Positions 24,365-34,002 of a DNA stretch of 49,639 nt are shown here, in pieces. The notes under the pieces were generated by a model, which was not told the DNA's origin, searched no databases, and saw only the letters and a program-made list of their open reading frames with translations. Made by a program: the position numbers and the translations under genes. Origin of the DNA: an uncultured Butyricicoccus sp. (lineage in GTDB: Bacteria > Bacillota > Clostridia > Oscillospirales > Butyricicoccaceae); assembly GCA_934532985.1 (NCBI GenBank), contig CAKTAV010000014.1, forward strand, positions 1-49,639, in the 5' to 3' direction. Position 1 is the stretch's first letter; each line of letters begins with the position of its first letter.

Positions 24365-24544
24365 ACCCCCTTCTTCAGTTTTGTAATTATAGGTATCCTT
24401 TTATGTTGTTCTGTTATTTTATTATAACGGATTTTTTCATGGCATACAAGACAGTTTCTTTGCTCTTCATCGCATCTTAGCACTTCCTTTTCTTCTGCAA
24501 ATAGGAGATTTTTTGCCGTATTTCATACCGTAGCCCCGATGCCC

Positions 24545-24573
24545 TTGACGAACGATATCTGCACTGCTACAAT
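24545..24573 (+). promoter_or_regulatory. Upstream copy of a duplicated promoter module
   Basis: TTGACG, 17 bp, TACAAT, followed by GGTATGTTAA. It resembles the module at 24752 base for base at most positions from -35 to about +20. Confidence 0.6.
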
Positions 24574-24751
24574 TGGTATGTTAATTTTTTACCAAAGATT
24601 GTTTCTGGAGCACATCCACGATCTCTTCTGACGGTTCAGCACTCCGAGACTCTTCCTCCTCTATGGTGTTTTTCATTGCATTTTGCCTGCCGTCCCGTTT
24701 GGAAACAGAACATCTTTCGTGCATTTCTCCAAATCGAACCAATTCTGCCAC

Positions 24752-24780
24752 TTGACAAACAGCAGGTGCACTGTTACAAT
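24752..24780 (+). promoter_or_regulatory. Proximal promoter of the butyrate CoA-transferase gene
   Basis: TTGACA, 17 bp, TACAAT, then AGTATGTTAA. It lies 90 nt before the start codon. The stretch from 24365 to here has no gene. Confidence 0.75.
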
Positions 24781-24869
24781 AAGTATGTTAAAAATTCTAC
24801 AAAGACTGTAATCCTTCGGCTGACATGTGCTATCCCTACATGCAGCCCAATGTATGGAGGTTATTTATT

Positions 24870-26213
24870 ATGGATTATCAGAAACTCTATCAGGAAAAGC
24901 TGACAACACCGGAAGAAGCGGTTAAGGTTGTCAAGAGCGGCGACTGGGTTGATTACACCTGGTGCGGCAACCACCCGATCGCGCTGGATAAGGCACTGGC
25001 TGCACGCAAGGATGAGCTGTATGACGTCAAGGTACGTGGAGGCGTAACCATGTGGATGCCGGAAATCTGCAAGGCAGAGGACGCCGGTGAGCACTTCACA
25101 TGGCATTCTTGGCATTGTAGCGGCATTGACCGTAAGATCATCAAGAAGGGCATGGGCTACTTTGGTCCGATGCGCTACTCCGAGCTGCCGCGCTTCTACT
25201 CCGAGCATCTGGCTCCAGTTGATGTTGTTATGCTTCAAACCACGCCGATGGATGCGTTCGGCAACTTCAACTTCGGCCTGAACCGTTCGCATCTGGCGGA
25301 AATCATGAGCCGTGCCAAGTGCATCATCGTCGAGGTCAACAAGAACATGCCGTGGGTCAACGGCCTGGAAGGCACCGAGATCAACATCAAGGATGTCGCT
25401 ATGGTCGTTGAGGGCGAGAATCCGCCTCTGGCAGAGTTGGGCGGCGGCGGAGAGCCGACAGACGTTGATATCGCCGTTTCCAACCTCGTTGTTCCGGAAA
25501 TTCCGAATGGCGCATGCCTGCAGCTGGGTATCGGCGGCATGCCGAACACGATCGGCGCGATGATCGCAAAATCTGATCTGAAGGATCTGGCAGTCCACAC
25601 CGAGATGTATGTTGACGGCTTCGTTGACATCGCTGCTGCCGGCAAGATCACGGGCCGCCAGAAGCGTCTGGACCGCGGCCGTCAGGTATATGCTTTCGCC
25701 GCTGGCACCAAGAAGTTGTATGACTACATCGACCGCAACCCGGATGTTATGGCCGCTTCGGTTGGCTACACCAACGATGTCCATGTCATCTCCCAGATCG
25801 ACAACTTCATTTCCATCAACAATGCGGTTGACATTGATCTGTTCGGTCAGGTAAACGCAGAGTCGGCCGGCATCAAGCACATCTCCGGTACCGGCGGACA
25901 GCTGGACTTCGTTATGGGTGCTTACCTGTCCAACGGCGGCAAGAGCTTTATCTGCCTATCCTCTACCTTTAAGCAGAAGGACGGCACGCTGGCTTCCCGT
26001 ATTCGTCCGACGCTGGCAAACGGTTCCATCGCAACCGACCCGCGTTCCTGCGTACATTATATTGTTACCGAGTACGGCATGGTCAATCTCAAGGGTCTGT
26101 CCACTTGGGAGCGCGCTGAGGCTCTGATCGGCATTGCACATCCGGACTTCCACGACCAGCTGATTGCTGACGCAGAGAAGATGGGCATCTGGAGAAGAAC
26201 CAACAAGCGCTAA
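24870..26213 (+). CDS. but: Butyryl-CoA:acetate CoA-transferase
   Basis: A 447-residue class-I-type CoA-transferase of the But/4-hydroxybutyrate group. It moves CoA from butyryl-CoA to acetate, the last step of butyrate formation. The catalytic Glu is E245 in HTEMYVDG, after the glycine-rich GIGGMPNTIG loop; GTGGQLDFVMGAYLSNGGKSF is also typical. The But assignment over 4HB or propionyl transferases rests on overall pattern and the anaerobic setting. ATG 24870 follows GGAGG. It is monocistronic with a terminator. Confidence 0.88.
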   Translation: MDYQKLYQEKLTTPEEAVKVVKSGDWVDYTWCGNHPIALDKALAARKDELYDVKVRGGVTMWMPEICKAEDAGEHFTWHSWHCSGIDRKIIKKGMGYFGPMRYSELPRFYSEHLAPVDVVMLQTTPMDAFGNFNFGLNRSHLAEIMSRAKCIIVEVNKNMPWVNGLEGTEINIKDVAMVVEGENPPLAELGGGGEPTDVDIAVSNLVVPEIPNGACLQLGIGGMPNTIGAMIAKSDLKDLAVHTEMYVDGFVDIAAAGKITGRQKRLDRGRQVYAFAAGTKKLYDYIDRNPDVMAASVGYTNDVHVISQIDNFISINNAVDIDLFGQVNAESAGIKHISGTGGQLDFVMGAYLSNGGKSFICLSSTFKQKDGTLASRIRPTLANGSIATDPRSCVHYIVTEYGMVNLKGLSTWERAEALIGIAHPDFHDQLIADAEKMGIWRRTNKR

Positions 26214-26237
26214 TTACTCCGCACATAACAAAATTTC

Positions 26238-26269
26238 GCAGCTGTTTCTTCGGAAGCAGCTGCTTTTTT
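26238..26269 (+). terminator. Terminator after but
   Basis: GCAGCTG-T-TTC, loop TTCG, GAA-G-CAGCTGC, then TTTTTT. It lies 25 nt past the stop. Confidence 0.85.
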
Positions 26270-26442
26270 ACGTATTTCACGGAATTCTCCTGCTGTTTCT
26301 ATTAATCCGCTCACATATTCCCCATTGAATATCCGACCATTTTCTAGTAAAATAGATTTATTGTCGGTTTTTTGCCAGCTGGAATGCCGTTTGGCGCACT
26401 CCACTGCGGAAAGGCAAAATAATCAGAGGAGAGAAACCAAAT

Positions 26443-27843
26443 ATGTTAGAAACTATTGCGCATATCAATGACGTGGTGAACAATTTTATCTGGGGTGTTC
26501 CCGCGATGATATGCATCATCGGTGTCGGCCTGTATCTCAGCTGCCGCACCCGATTCATTCAAATCCGCAAGTTCGGATATGCACTGAAAACCTCGATCGG
26601 ACGAATTTTCCGCAAGAAGGATGCATCCGACGGCGCAATGACTCCGTTCCAGGCCGTCTGTACCGCCCTCGCCGCCACGGTAGGCACTGGCAATATCGCC
26701 GGTGTCGCCGGAGCCATTTCCATTGGCGGCCCGGGCGCTGTCTTTTGGATGTGGTGCTCCGCCCTGCTCGGCATGTGTACCAAGTTCTCCGAGGTCACAC
26801 TGGCCGTGCACTTTCGTGAGCGCAACGCCGAGGGAGATCTGGTTGGCGGCCCGATGTATTACATTAAAAACGGTCTGAGCAGCCGCTGGCAGTTTCTCGC
26901 CGTCCTGTACTCCCTGTTCGGTGTGCTGACCGTATTTGGTACCGGCAACGCCACGCAGGTAAACACCATCACAACGGCGATTGACTCCGCCCTCCAGCAG
27001 GCCGGCATTCAGGTTGCACAGGGCATGAACACGGTCAACCTATCCATCGGTATTGTCATCGCTCTGCTGGTTGCCCTCGTTCTGTTGGGCGGCATCAAGC
27101 GAATCGGCAACGTCGCGGAAAAGCTTGTTCCGTTCATGGCCCTGTTTTATGTCATTCTGGCGCTGGGTGTTATGGTTCTCAATGCCCCCCGCATCCCGGG
27201 CGTGTTTGAGTCCATCTTTGCCGGTGCATTTAATCCGGCAGCCTTCACGGGCGGCGCGGTCGGCAGCCTGTTCCTCAGCCTGAAAAAGGGCGTATCCCGC
27301 GGCATTTTCTCCAACGAAGCCGGTCTGGGTACTGGTTCCATCGCGCATGCCTGCGCCGATACGCACAAGCCGGTCAAGCAGGGTCTGTTTGGCATCTTTG
27401 AGGTATTTACCGACACTATCCTGATCTGCACTCTGACCGCTCTGGTTATTCTGTGCAGCGGTATACCGATCAACTACGGCGGCGCTGCCGGTGCGGAGCT
27501 GACCATCAACGGCTTTATTTCTACTTATGGCAGCTGGGTTTCCATCTTCACCGCCATTGCGCTGTGCTGCTTTGCCTTCTCCACCATCATCGGCTGGGGA
27601 CTGTATGGCTCCCGATGCATCGAATTCCTGTGCAAGTCCAACAAGGTCGTGCGTCCGTTCTTCGTCGTTTATTCGTTTGTCGCCGTACTCGGCGCGACCG
27701 TCGATCTCGGCCTGCTCTGGAACATCGCGGATACCTTTAACGGTCTGATGGCAATTCCGAACCTGATTGCGCTGTTCCTGCTCGCTGGCGTTGTTGTCAA
27801 CTTGGTCAAGGAATACTTCGCAAACGAGGGGCTGAGCAGCTAA
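26443..27843 (+). CDS. Sodium:alanine/glycine symporter (AGCS family)
   Basis: A 466-residue eleven-helix AGCS transporter importing alanine or glycine with Na+. Signature parts are GVGLYLSCRTRFIQIR, ALAATVGTGNIAGVAGAI, GGPGAVFWMW and SNEAGLGTGSIAHA. GGAGAG precedes the ATG. It has its own unit between two terminators. Confidence 0.93.
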   Translation: MLETIAHINDVVNNFIWGVPAMICIIGVGLYLSCRTRFIQIRKFGYALKTSIGRIFRKKDASDGAMTPFQAVCTALAATVGTGNIAGVAGAISIGGPGAVFWMWCSALLGMCTKFSEVTLAVHFRERNAEGDLVGGPMYYIKNGLSSRWQFLAVLYSLFGVLTVFGTGNATQVNTITTAIDSALQQAGIQVAQGMNTVNLSIGIVIALLVALVLLGGIKRIGNVAEKLVPFMALFYVILALGVMVLNAPRIPGVFESIFAGAFNPAAFTGGAVGSLFLSLKKGVSRGIFSNEAGLGTGSIAHACADTHKPVKQGLFGIFEVFTDTILICTLTALVILCSGIPINYGGAAGAELTINGFISTYGSWVSIFTAIALCCFAFSTIIGWGLYGSRCIEFLCKSNKVVRPFFVVYSFVAVLGATVDLGLLWNIADTFNGLMAIPNLIALFLLAGVVVNLVKEYFANEGLSS

Positions 27844-27972
27844 GTCCCGCCGCATCACGCTCTATCTATTCGGGTTGGGAAATCCGACCCCTACGAATTC
27901 GTTAACATTAAAACTTTATCCATATCCATCAAATATAGCATTTGCTATCATAGTGTATAACACAATGGACAA

Positions 27973-28012
27973 AGGAACTGTAACAGAAAGCTTTTTTTCT
28001 GCTGCAGTTCCT
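27973..28012. terminator. Terminator between AGCS gene and comM
   Basis: AGGAACTG and CAGAAA arms pair with TTTCTG and CAGTTCCT around a T-rich loop, followed by CTTTTATC on the plus strand. The convergent comM stop is 28 nt away. Confidence 0.75.
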
Positions 28013-28039
28013 CTTTTATCTATTTTTCTGTAATACGTA

Positions 28040-29554
28040 TTATGTACGTTCCGGGAAACGGTACTGAATCGCCTCCGCGACATGAGCCGCCGAAATATGT
28101 TCCGCTCCGTCCAGATCCGCAATCGTTCGCGCAACGCGAATCACGCGGTCATAACTGCGCGCCGTCATACCCAATCGCTCAAACGCCGCGTTCATCAACG
28201 CTTGTCCCGCCTCGTCCGGCTGTCCGTACTGCGCCAGCAGTGCGCCGCTCATCTCGGCGTTGCAGCGAATCGTCGTGCCCTCATATCGTTTGCGCTGTAC
28301 CTCCCGCGCCGCGACGACACGTGCCCGAATTGCCGATGACGGCTCCGCCGCCTCGCGTCCCGCCAGCGATTCCAGTGGCACCGGCTGCACCGCAATCTGC
28401 AAATCAATGCGATCAAGCAGTGGTCCCGAAATCCGCTTGTGATACCGCGCCACCTCCTGCGGTGAGCACCGGCAACGCCCCGACGGATGCCCATACCAGC
28501 CGCATTTACACGGATTCATCGCACAAACCAGCTGAAACCGCGCCGGATAGGTCACACGTCCTGAGGCTCGTACAATCGTTACAACACCGTCCTCCATCGG
28601 CTGACGGAGCACTTCCAATGCATCCTTCGAAAACTCCGGAAGCTCATCCAAAAACAGCACGCCGTTGTGCGCCAGCGATAGCTCTCCGGGACTGGGAATA
28701 CCCACGCCGCCGCCCGCCATACCGGCCGGAGAAATCGTGTGATGCGGCGAGCGCACCGGACGGTCGTCCCGCATCACGGCGTCCATTCCCTCACCGATCG
28801 CCGAATACACGCGCACGACCTCTTTTTTCTCTTCCTCCGTCAGCTCCGGCAAAATGGTACCGATGCGCTTTGCCATCATGCTTTTTCCCGAGCCAGGCGA
28901 ACCACTCAGCAGAATATTGTGTCCACCCGCTGCTGCAATTTCCATCGCCCGCTTGACGTTTTCCTGTCCCAGTACCTCTGCATAATCCAGCTCCGGACCG
29001 TGTATCTCCCGCGGCTGCTTTTGCAGCACATAGGGCTGCATGATCTGCAAGCCTTCCAAATGATGGACAATATCCTTTACCGTATGCGCCGCATAGATTT
29101 CTATATCGCCCGCCAGCGCCGCCTCCGCCGCGTTTCCCTCCGGCACCAGCAGCACCTTTTTTCCGGCGTCCTTTGCCGCCATCGCCATAGACAGCACGCC
29201 ATTTACCGGACGCAGCTCACCCGAAAGTGACAGTTCCCCAATGCAAACGCATTCCTCTGGCAGCTTGGGACACGACCCCTGCGCGACCAGCAGCCCAAGC
29301 AAAATCGGCAGGTCATATACCGCACCCTCTTTGCGGACGTCTGCCGGTGCCAGATTGACCGTAATGCGCGCTGGAGCTAGTGGAAACCCGCTCGACCGCG
29401 CTGCCGCACGCACACGCTCCTTGGACTCCTTTACCGCCAGACCCGGCAGCCCGACAATGTCAAAGGCGGGCAGTCCGCTCGACGTCTCGCATTCCACAAT
29501 CACCAGATATCCTTCCACGCCGTACATTCCGGCGGAGCACACTGTTGAAACCAT
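28040..29554 (-). CDS. comM: YifB/ComM family Mg-chelatase-like AAA protein
   Basis: A 504-residue protein with a LonC-like N-terminal domain, an AAA+ Mg-chelatase domain and a C-terminal helical domain. The Walker A is SGSPGSGKSMMAKRI and Walker B VLFLDELPEF. CNPCKCGWYGHPSGRCRC is the Cys-rich insert typical of the family. In Gram-negatives ComM drives branch migration during transformation; the role in Clostridia is inferred. AAGGAGG sets ATG 29554. Confidence 0.94.
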   Translation of the reverse strand: MVSTVCSAGMYGVEGYLVIVECETSSGLPAFDIVGLPGLAVKESKERVRAAARSSGFPLAPARITVNLAPADVRKEGAVYDLPILLGLLVAQGSCPKLPEECVCIGELSLSGELRPVNGVLSMAMAAKDAGKKVLLVPEGNAAEAALAGDIEIYAAHTVKDIVHHLEGLQIMQPYVLQKQPREIHGPELDYAEVLGQENVKRAMEIAAAGGHNILLSGSPGSGKSMMAKRIGTILPELTEEEKKEVVRVYSAIGEGMDAVMRDDRPVRSPHHTISPAGMAGGGVGIPSPGELSLAHNGVLFLDELPEFSKDALEVLRQPMEDGVVTIVRASGRVTYPARFQLVCAMNPCKCGWYGHPSGRCRCSPQEVARYHKRISGPLLDRIDLQIAVQPVPLESLAGREAAEPSSAIRARVVAAREVQRKRYEGTTIRCNAEMSGALLAQYGQPDEAGQALMNAAFERLGMTARSYDRVIRVARTIADLDGAEHISAAHVAEAIQYRFPERT

Positions 29555-29998
29555 TCTCTTGCCCTCCTTACTGTACCGTCTCCATTGTATCCTATTTCTT
29601 CCTCCATTACAAATCCCTCCCTGTATTTTGTCCCGCATTCCCGAAAAAACTTTTTGTTTCTGCAAAGTAATTCGTTTCTGCTGCAAAGCATAGCGCCGCC
29701 AAATTCCTGTAAAGTAGTGGTAATCTTTTTTATAAGACCGGCAGACCCAGTATCCAGAACACGGCTTGCATCACATTATATTTCTGTCCGCGCTCTCTCC
29801 TATGTTACACTCTATACCGCGGCCAAAAAATTGTGATATATTGCTCATTTTTTGTCATGTTTTGGCCCATTTAGTTTGTAATGTAAACAAATTCCCGTTC
29901 CTTTTCTGCTATTTTGCGGCGAGTACAATCATTGTTACTAAATCAGAACAGAAATTCTGCGTCCTTTATGTAAAATCGCTGATTTTTCTTTGGTCAGG
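29555..29998. other. A+T-rich intergenic stretch, no gene seen
   Basis: A 444-bp stretch between the divergent comM and PFOR genes. I see only short ORFs with atypical composition and no clear RNA or operator. Confidence 0.5.
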
Positions 29999-30027
29999 TT
30001 TACATCTGCAACTTTCTCTGGTAAAAT
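29999..30027 (+). promoter_or_regulatory. Promoter of the PFOR gene
   Basis: TTTACA, 17 bp, TAAAAT, about 147 nt before the start. The long leader contains a small GC-rich hairpin (CGGGCGCC ... GGGCGTCCG) near 30107-30125. Confidence 0.6.
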
Positions 30028-30173
30028 AGACATGAAAATGATAGCATTCTACCGTTTTTATTTCATTTATTTGCGCATTTTGCCAAATAAAACTTTGCTT
30101 TCTCTTCCGGGCGCCTCGGGCGTCCGAACAGATAAACTTACAATCCTATCACAAAGAGGAGGACATCACATTT

Positions 30174-33100
30174 ATGGAAAGAAAAATGAAATCCATGGAT
30201 GGTAACACTGCTGCGGCACACGTATCGTATGCGTTTACCGAAGTAGCGGGCATCTACCCGATCACACCATCCAGCCCAATGGCAGACTATGTTGACCAGT
30301 GGGCTGCCGCCGGAAGAAAGAACATCTTCGGCAACAAGGTTCGCGTTGTCGAGATGGAATCTGAGGCTGGCGCATCCGGCACCGTACACGGTTCTTTGGC
30401 TGCCGGTGCACTGACGACCACCTACACGGCCTCTCAGGGTCTGCTCCTGATGATCCCGAACATGTACAAGATCGCCGGTGAACTGCTTCCAGGCGTATTC
30501 CATGTTTCCGCTCGCTGTGTTGCATCGCACGCGCTGAACATCTTCGGTGACCACTCTGACGTTATGGCATGCCGTCAGACCGGCTTTGCTATGCTGGCTG
30601 AGACCAATCCGCAGGAAGTTATGGACCTTGCTCCGGTTGCTCATTTGGCTGCGATCGAAGGCCGCGTTCCGTTCCTGAACTTCTTCGACGGCTTCCGCAC
30701 CTCGCACGAGATTCAGAAGATCGAGGTTTGGGACTATGCGGATCTGGCTGACATGTGCGATATGGATGCAGTCAAGGCATTCCGCGACCGTGCTCTGAAT
30801 CCGGAGCGTCCGGTTATGCGTGGTTCCCACGAAAACGGCGACGTTTTCTTCCAGCATCGTGAGGCATGTAACTCCTACTATCAGGCTGTTCCGGCTCTGG
30901 TAGAGAAGTACATGGGCAAGATCAATGACAAGCTGGGCACCAACTATCAGCTGTTCAACTACTACGGTGCACCGGATGCCGAGCGCGTTATCGTTGCTAT
31001 GGGCTCCATCTGCGACGTAGCAGAGGAAGTTATCGATTACCTGACCGCACAGGGCGAGAAGGTCGGCCTGATCAAGGTTCGCCTGTTCCGTCCGTTCCGC
31101 GCCGACAAGCTGGTAGAGGTGATTCCGTCCACCTGTAAGAAGATCGCGGTTCTTGACCGCACCAAGGAGCCGGGTTCCCTCGGCGAGCCGCTGTACATGG
31201 ACGTTGTTACGTCTCTCGCTACCCACGGCATCACCGGCATCACGGTTACCGGCGGTCGTTACGGTCTGGGCTCCAAGGACACCCCGCCGTCCTCTGTCTT
31301 TGCTGTATATGAGGAGCTGGCAAAGGATGCGCCGAAGGCACAGTTCGTTATCGGCATCAACGATGACGTTACCATGCTCTCTCTGGAGGAGAAGCCGTCC
31401 CCGAATACCGCAGCAGAAGGCACCATCGAGTGTAAGTTCTGGGGTCTCGGCGGTGACGGTACGGTTGGCGCCAACAAGAACTCCATCAAGATCATCGGCG
31501 ATAACACCGATAACTATGTTCAGGCATATTTCCAGTACGACTCTAAGAAGACCGGCGGCGTAACCGTATCGCATCTGCGTTTCGGCAAGAAGCCGATCAA
31601 GTCCCCGTACTACATCAATAAGGCAGACTTTGTCGCATGTCATAACCCGTCCTACGTTGTCAAGGGCTACAAGATGGTCAACGATGTAAAGCCGGGCGGC
31701 GTATTCCTGATTAACTGCCAGTGGACGCCGGAAGAGCTTAACGAGTACATGCCGGCTGAGGCAAAGCGCTACATCGCAAAGAACAACATTCAGCTGTTCA
31801 CCATCAATGCCATTGATCTGGCAATCCAGATCGGCATGGGCAAGCGCACCAACACCATCCTGCAGTCTGCATTCTTCTCTCTGGCTAAGGTAATGCCCGA
31901 AGAGACCGCAATCCAGCTGATGAAGGACGCTGCAACGCACTCTTACCTGAAGAAGGGTCAGGATGTCGTTGACATGAACCATAAGGCCATTGAGCTGGGC
32001 GCTTCTGCGTACACCAAGATCGACGTTCCGGCTGACTGGGCCGACGCGGTTGACGGTGCAAAAACCACCGCACCGAAGGGCCTGCCGAAGACCGTTAAGA
32101 TGGTTACCGACCTGCTCGACCCGATTGGTCGTATGGACGGCGACTCCCTGCCGGTATCCGCATTCAGCGAGCACGTTGACGGCACCTTCGAGCTGGGCGC
32201 ATCCGCTTACGAGAAGCGCGGCACCGCCGTTACCGTACCGACTTGGGACGCAGCAAAGTGTGTTCAGTGTAACCAGTGTGCTTATGTCTGCCCGCACGCT
32301 ACCATCCGTCCGTTCGCTCTGACTGAAGCTGAGGTTGCTGCCGCTCCGGCTGCGCTCAAGACCGCTCCGATCAAGGCTGGCGCAGGCAAGGGTACTTACA
32401 GTTTCACGATGGCTGTTTCCCCGCTGGACTGCATGGGCTGCGGCGTCTGCATCGGCGTCTGCCCGACCAAGGCTCTGACCATGGTTCCGCAGCACGAGCA
32501 GGCAGATCAGGAAGCTGTTTGGGATTACGTTGTATCCGAAGTTTCCCGCAAGCCGGAGATGGAAGACATCAAGTCCGTCAAGGGTTCCCAGTTCAAGCAG
32601 CCGCTGCTTGAGTTCTCTGGTTCCTGCGCAGGCTGTGCTGAGACTTCTTACGCCCGCCTGATTACGCAGGTTTGCGGCGATCGTATGTACATCTCCAATG
32701 CAACGGGTTGTTCCTCTATCTGGGGCGGTCCGGCTGCTACTTCCCCGTATACCATTGATAAGAGTGGCCGTGGTCCGGCTTGGGCGAACTCCCTGTTCGA
32801 GGACAACGCCGAGCATGGTCTGGGTCTGTATCATGGCCAGAAGGTTATCCGCGATTCCCTGATCGCAAAGACCGAGGCTCTGATTGCTGTTCCGTGGGCA
32901 CAGCAGGAGCTGAAGGACGCTGCACAGAAGTGGCTGGATACCAAGGACAACGGCGCAGCCAACGAAGAGCCCGCTCGCGCTTACATTACCGCTCTGGAAA
33001 ACAGCATCCTCGGCGTTGACGAGGGCATCGGCTTCCTGAGCACCGACGCCGGCAAGGCAGCCTTCGGCGACAAGGCTGGCGAGATGCTGGATCACATGAA

Positions 33101-33857
33101 GAGCCTGAAGGCATCCGGCGCAGATCATTGCGACTGCGACGCTTGCGCTCTGGCAGCAGAGATCCTCGACAAGAAGGAATACTTGTCCAAGAAGTCTGTT
33201 TGGATCTTCGGCGGCGACGGCTGGGCATACGACATCGGCTTCGGCGGTCTGGATCATGTTCTGGCTTCCGGCGAGGATGTCAATGTCATGGTATTCGACA
33301 CCGAGGTTTACTCCAACACCGGTGGCCAGGCTTCCAAGGCTACCAACATCGGTGCTGTTGCTCAGTTCGCAGCAGCCGGCAAGTCGATCCAGAAGAAGTC
33401 TCTGGCAGAAATCGCAATGAGCTACGGCTACGTTTACGTTGCTCAGGTTGCTATGGGTGCAAATCCGCAGCAGACCCTGAAGGCAATTGCCGAGGCAGAA
33501 GCATATCCGGGACCGTCGCTGGTTATCGGCTACGCTCCGTGTGAGATGCACTCCATCAAGGGCGGCATGACCAACTGCCAGTCTGAGATGAAGAAGGCTG
33601 TTGACTGCGGTTACTGGAATATGTTCCGCTTCAACCCGCAGCTGAAGGCAGAGGGCAAGAATCCGTTCGTACTCGACTCCAAGGAGCCGAAGGAAGACGG
33701 TTATCAGTCCTTCCTGATGAACGAGGCTCGCTTCTCCGCTCTGACCCGTTCCTTCCCGGAGCGTGCAAAGGAGCTGTTTGCCGAGTCCGAGCAGGAGGCT
33801 ATGAAGCGTTACCGTCACCTGCTGAACCTTCAGGAGATGTACGGCAAGGATCTTTAA
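30174..33857 (+). CDS. nifJ: Pyruvate:ferredoxin (flavodoxin) oxidoreductase
   Basis: A single-chain, 1227-residue PFOR that converts pyruvate and CoA to acetyl-CoA, CO2 and reduced ferredoxin. Domains in order: pyrimidine-binding domain (YPITPSSPMADY near residue 28), transketolase-C-like domain, gamma domain, a two-cluster ferredoxin domain at about 695-765 (CVQCNQCAYVCPH, CMGCGVCIGVCP), and the TPP domain with CAGCAE, GDGWAYDIGFGG (about 1011) and YSNTGGQASKAT. GAGGAGG precedes the ATG. Codon bias is very strong, as expected for a highly expressed gene. Confidence 0.98.
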   Translation: MERKMKSMDGNTAAAHVSYAFTEVAGIYPITPSSPMADYVDQWAAAGRKNIFGNKVRVVEMESEAGASGTVHGSLAAGALTTTYTASQGLLLMIPNMYKIAGELLPGVFHVSARCVASHALNIFGDHSDVMACRQTGFAMLAETNPQEVMDLAPVAHLAAIEGRVPFLNFFDGFRTSHEIQKIEVWDYADLADMCDMDAVKAFRDRALNPERPVMRGSHENGDVFFQHREACNSYYQAVPALVEKYMGKINDKLGTNYQLFNYYGAPDAERVIVAMGSICDVAEEVIDYLTAQGEKVGLIKVRLFRPFRADKLVEVIPSTCKKIAVLDRTKEPGSLGEPLYMDVVTSLATHGITGITVTGGRYGLGSKDTPPSSVFAVYEELAKDAPKAQFVIGINDDVTMLSLEEKPSPNTAAEGTIECKFWGLGGDGTVGANKNSIKIIGDNTDNYVQAYFQYDSKKTGGVTVSHLRFGKKPIKSPYYINKADFVACHNPSYVVKGYKMVNDVKPGGVFLINCQWTPEELNEYMPAEAKRYIAKNNIQLFTINAIDLAIQIGMGKRTNTILQSAFFSLAKVMPEETAIQLMKDAATHSYLKKGQDVVDMNHKAIELGASAYTKIDVPADWADAVDGAKTTAPKGLPKTVKMVTDLLDPIGRMDGDSLPVSAFSEHVDGTFELGASAYEKRGTAVTVPTWDAAKCVQCNQCAYVCPHATIRPFALTEAEVAAAPAALKTAPIKAGAGKGTYSFTMAVSPLDCMGCGVCIGVCPTKALTMVPQHEQADQEAVWDYVVSEVSRKPEMEDIKSVKGSQFKQPLLEFSGSCAGCAETSYARLITQVCGDRMYISNATGCSSIWGGPAATSPYTIDKSGRGPAWANSLFEDNAEHGLGLYHGQKVIRDSLIAKTEALIAVPWAQQELKDAAQKWLDTKDNGAANEEPARAYITALENSILGVDEGIGFLSTDAGKAAFGDKAGEMLDHMKSLKASGADHCDCDACALAAEILDKKEYLSKKSVWIFGGDGWAYDIGFGGLDHVLASGEDVNVMVFDTEVYSNTGGQASKATNIGAVAQFAAAGKSIQKKSLAEIAMSYGYVYVAQVAMGANPQQTLKAIAEAEAYPGPSLVIGYAPCEMHSIKGGMTNCQSEMKKAVDCGYWNMFRFNPQLKAEGKNPFVLDSKEPKEDGYQSFLMNEARFSALTRSFPERAKELFAESEQEAMKRYRHLLNLQEMYGKDL

Positions 33858-33883
33858 TCCTCGTCCTATCGCAAGATAATAGC

Positions 33884-33919
33884 AATCCCCCGATGGAATC
33901 TTCCATCGGGGGATTTTTT
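33884..33919 (+). terminator. Terminator after nifJ
   Basis: A 15-bp perfect stem AATCCCCCGATGGAA with its complement, 2-nt loop, followed by TTTTA. Confidence 0.9.
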
Positions 33920-34002
33920 ACGTTTTCGACTGTCGTGGCCTAGCAGAGACGCCATCCTTCTGTAGCGATGGAGCTTTCTTCTTTCCCCTCCGTTCCCTTT
34001 GT

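Noticed and set aside
24870..26213. 4-hydroxybutyrate CoA-transferase as the primary name
   Set aside because: The families are close, but no other 4-hydroxybutyrate pathway gene is near and the sequence pattern is that of butyrate-producing gut Clostridia. It remains an alternative.
30138..33818. A 1226-codon open frame antisense to the PFOR gene
   Set aside because: It is a by-product of the strong codon bias of nifJ. The product has no recognisable domain, while the sense frame is a complete PFOR.
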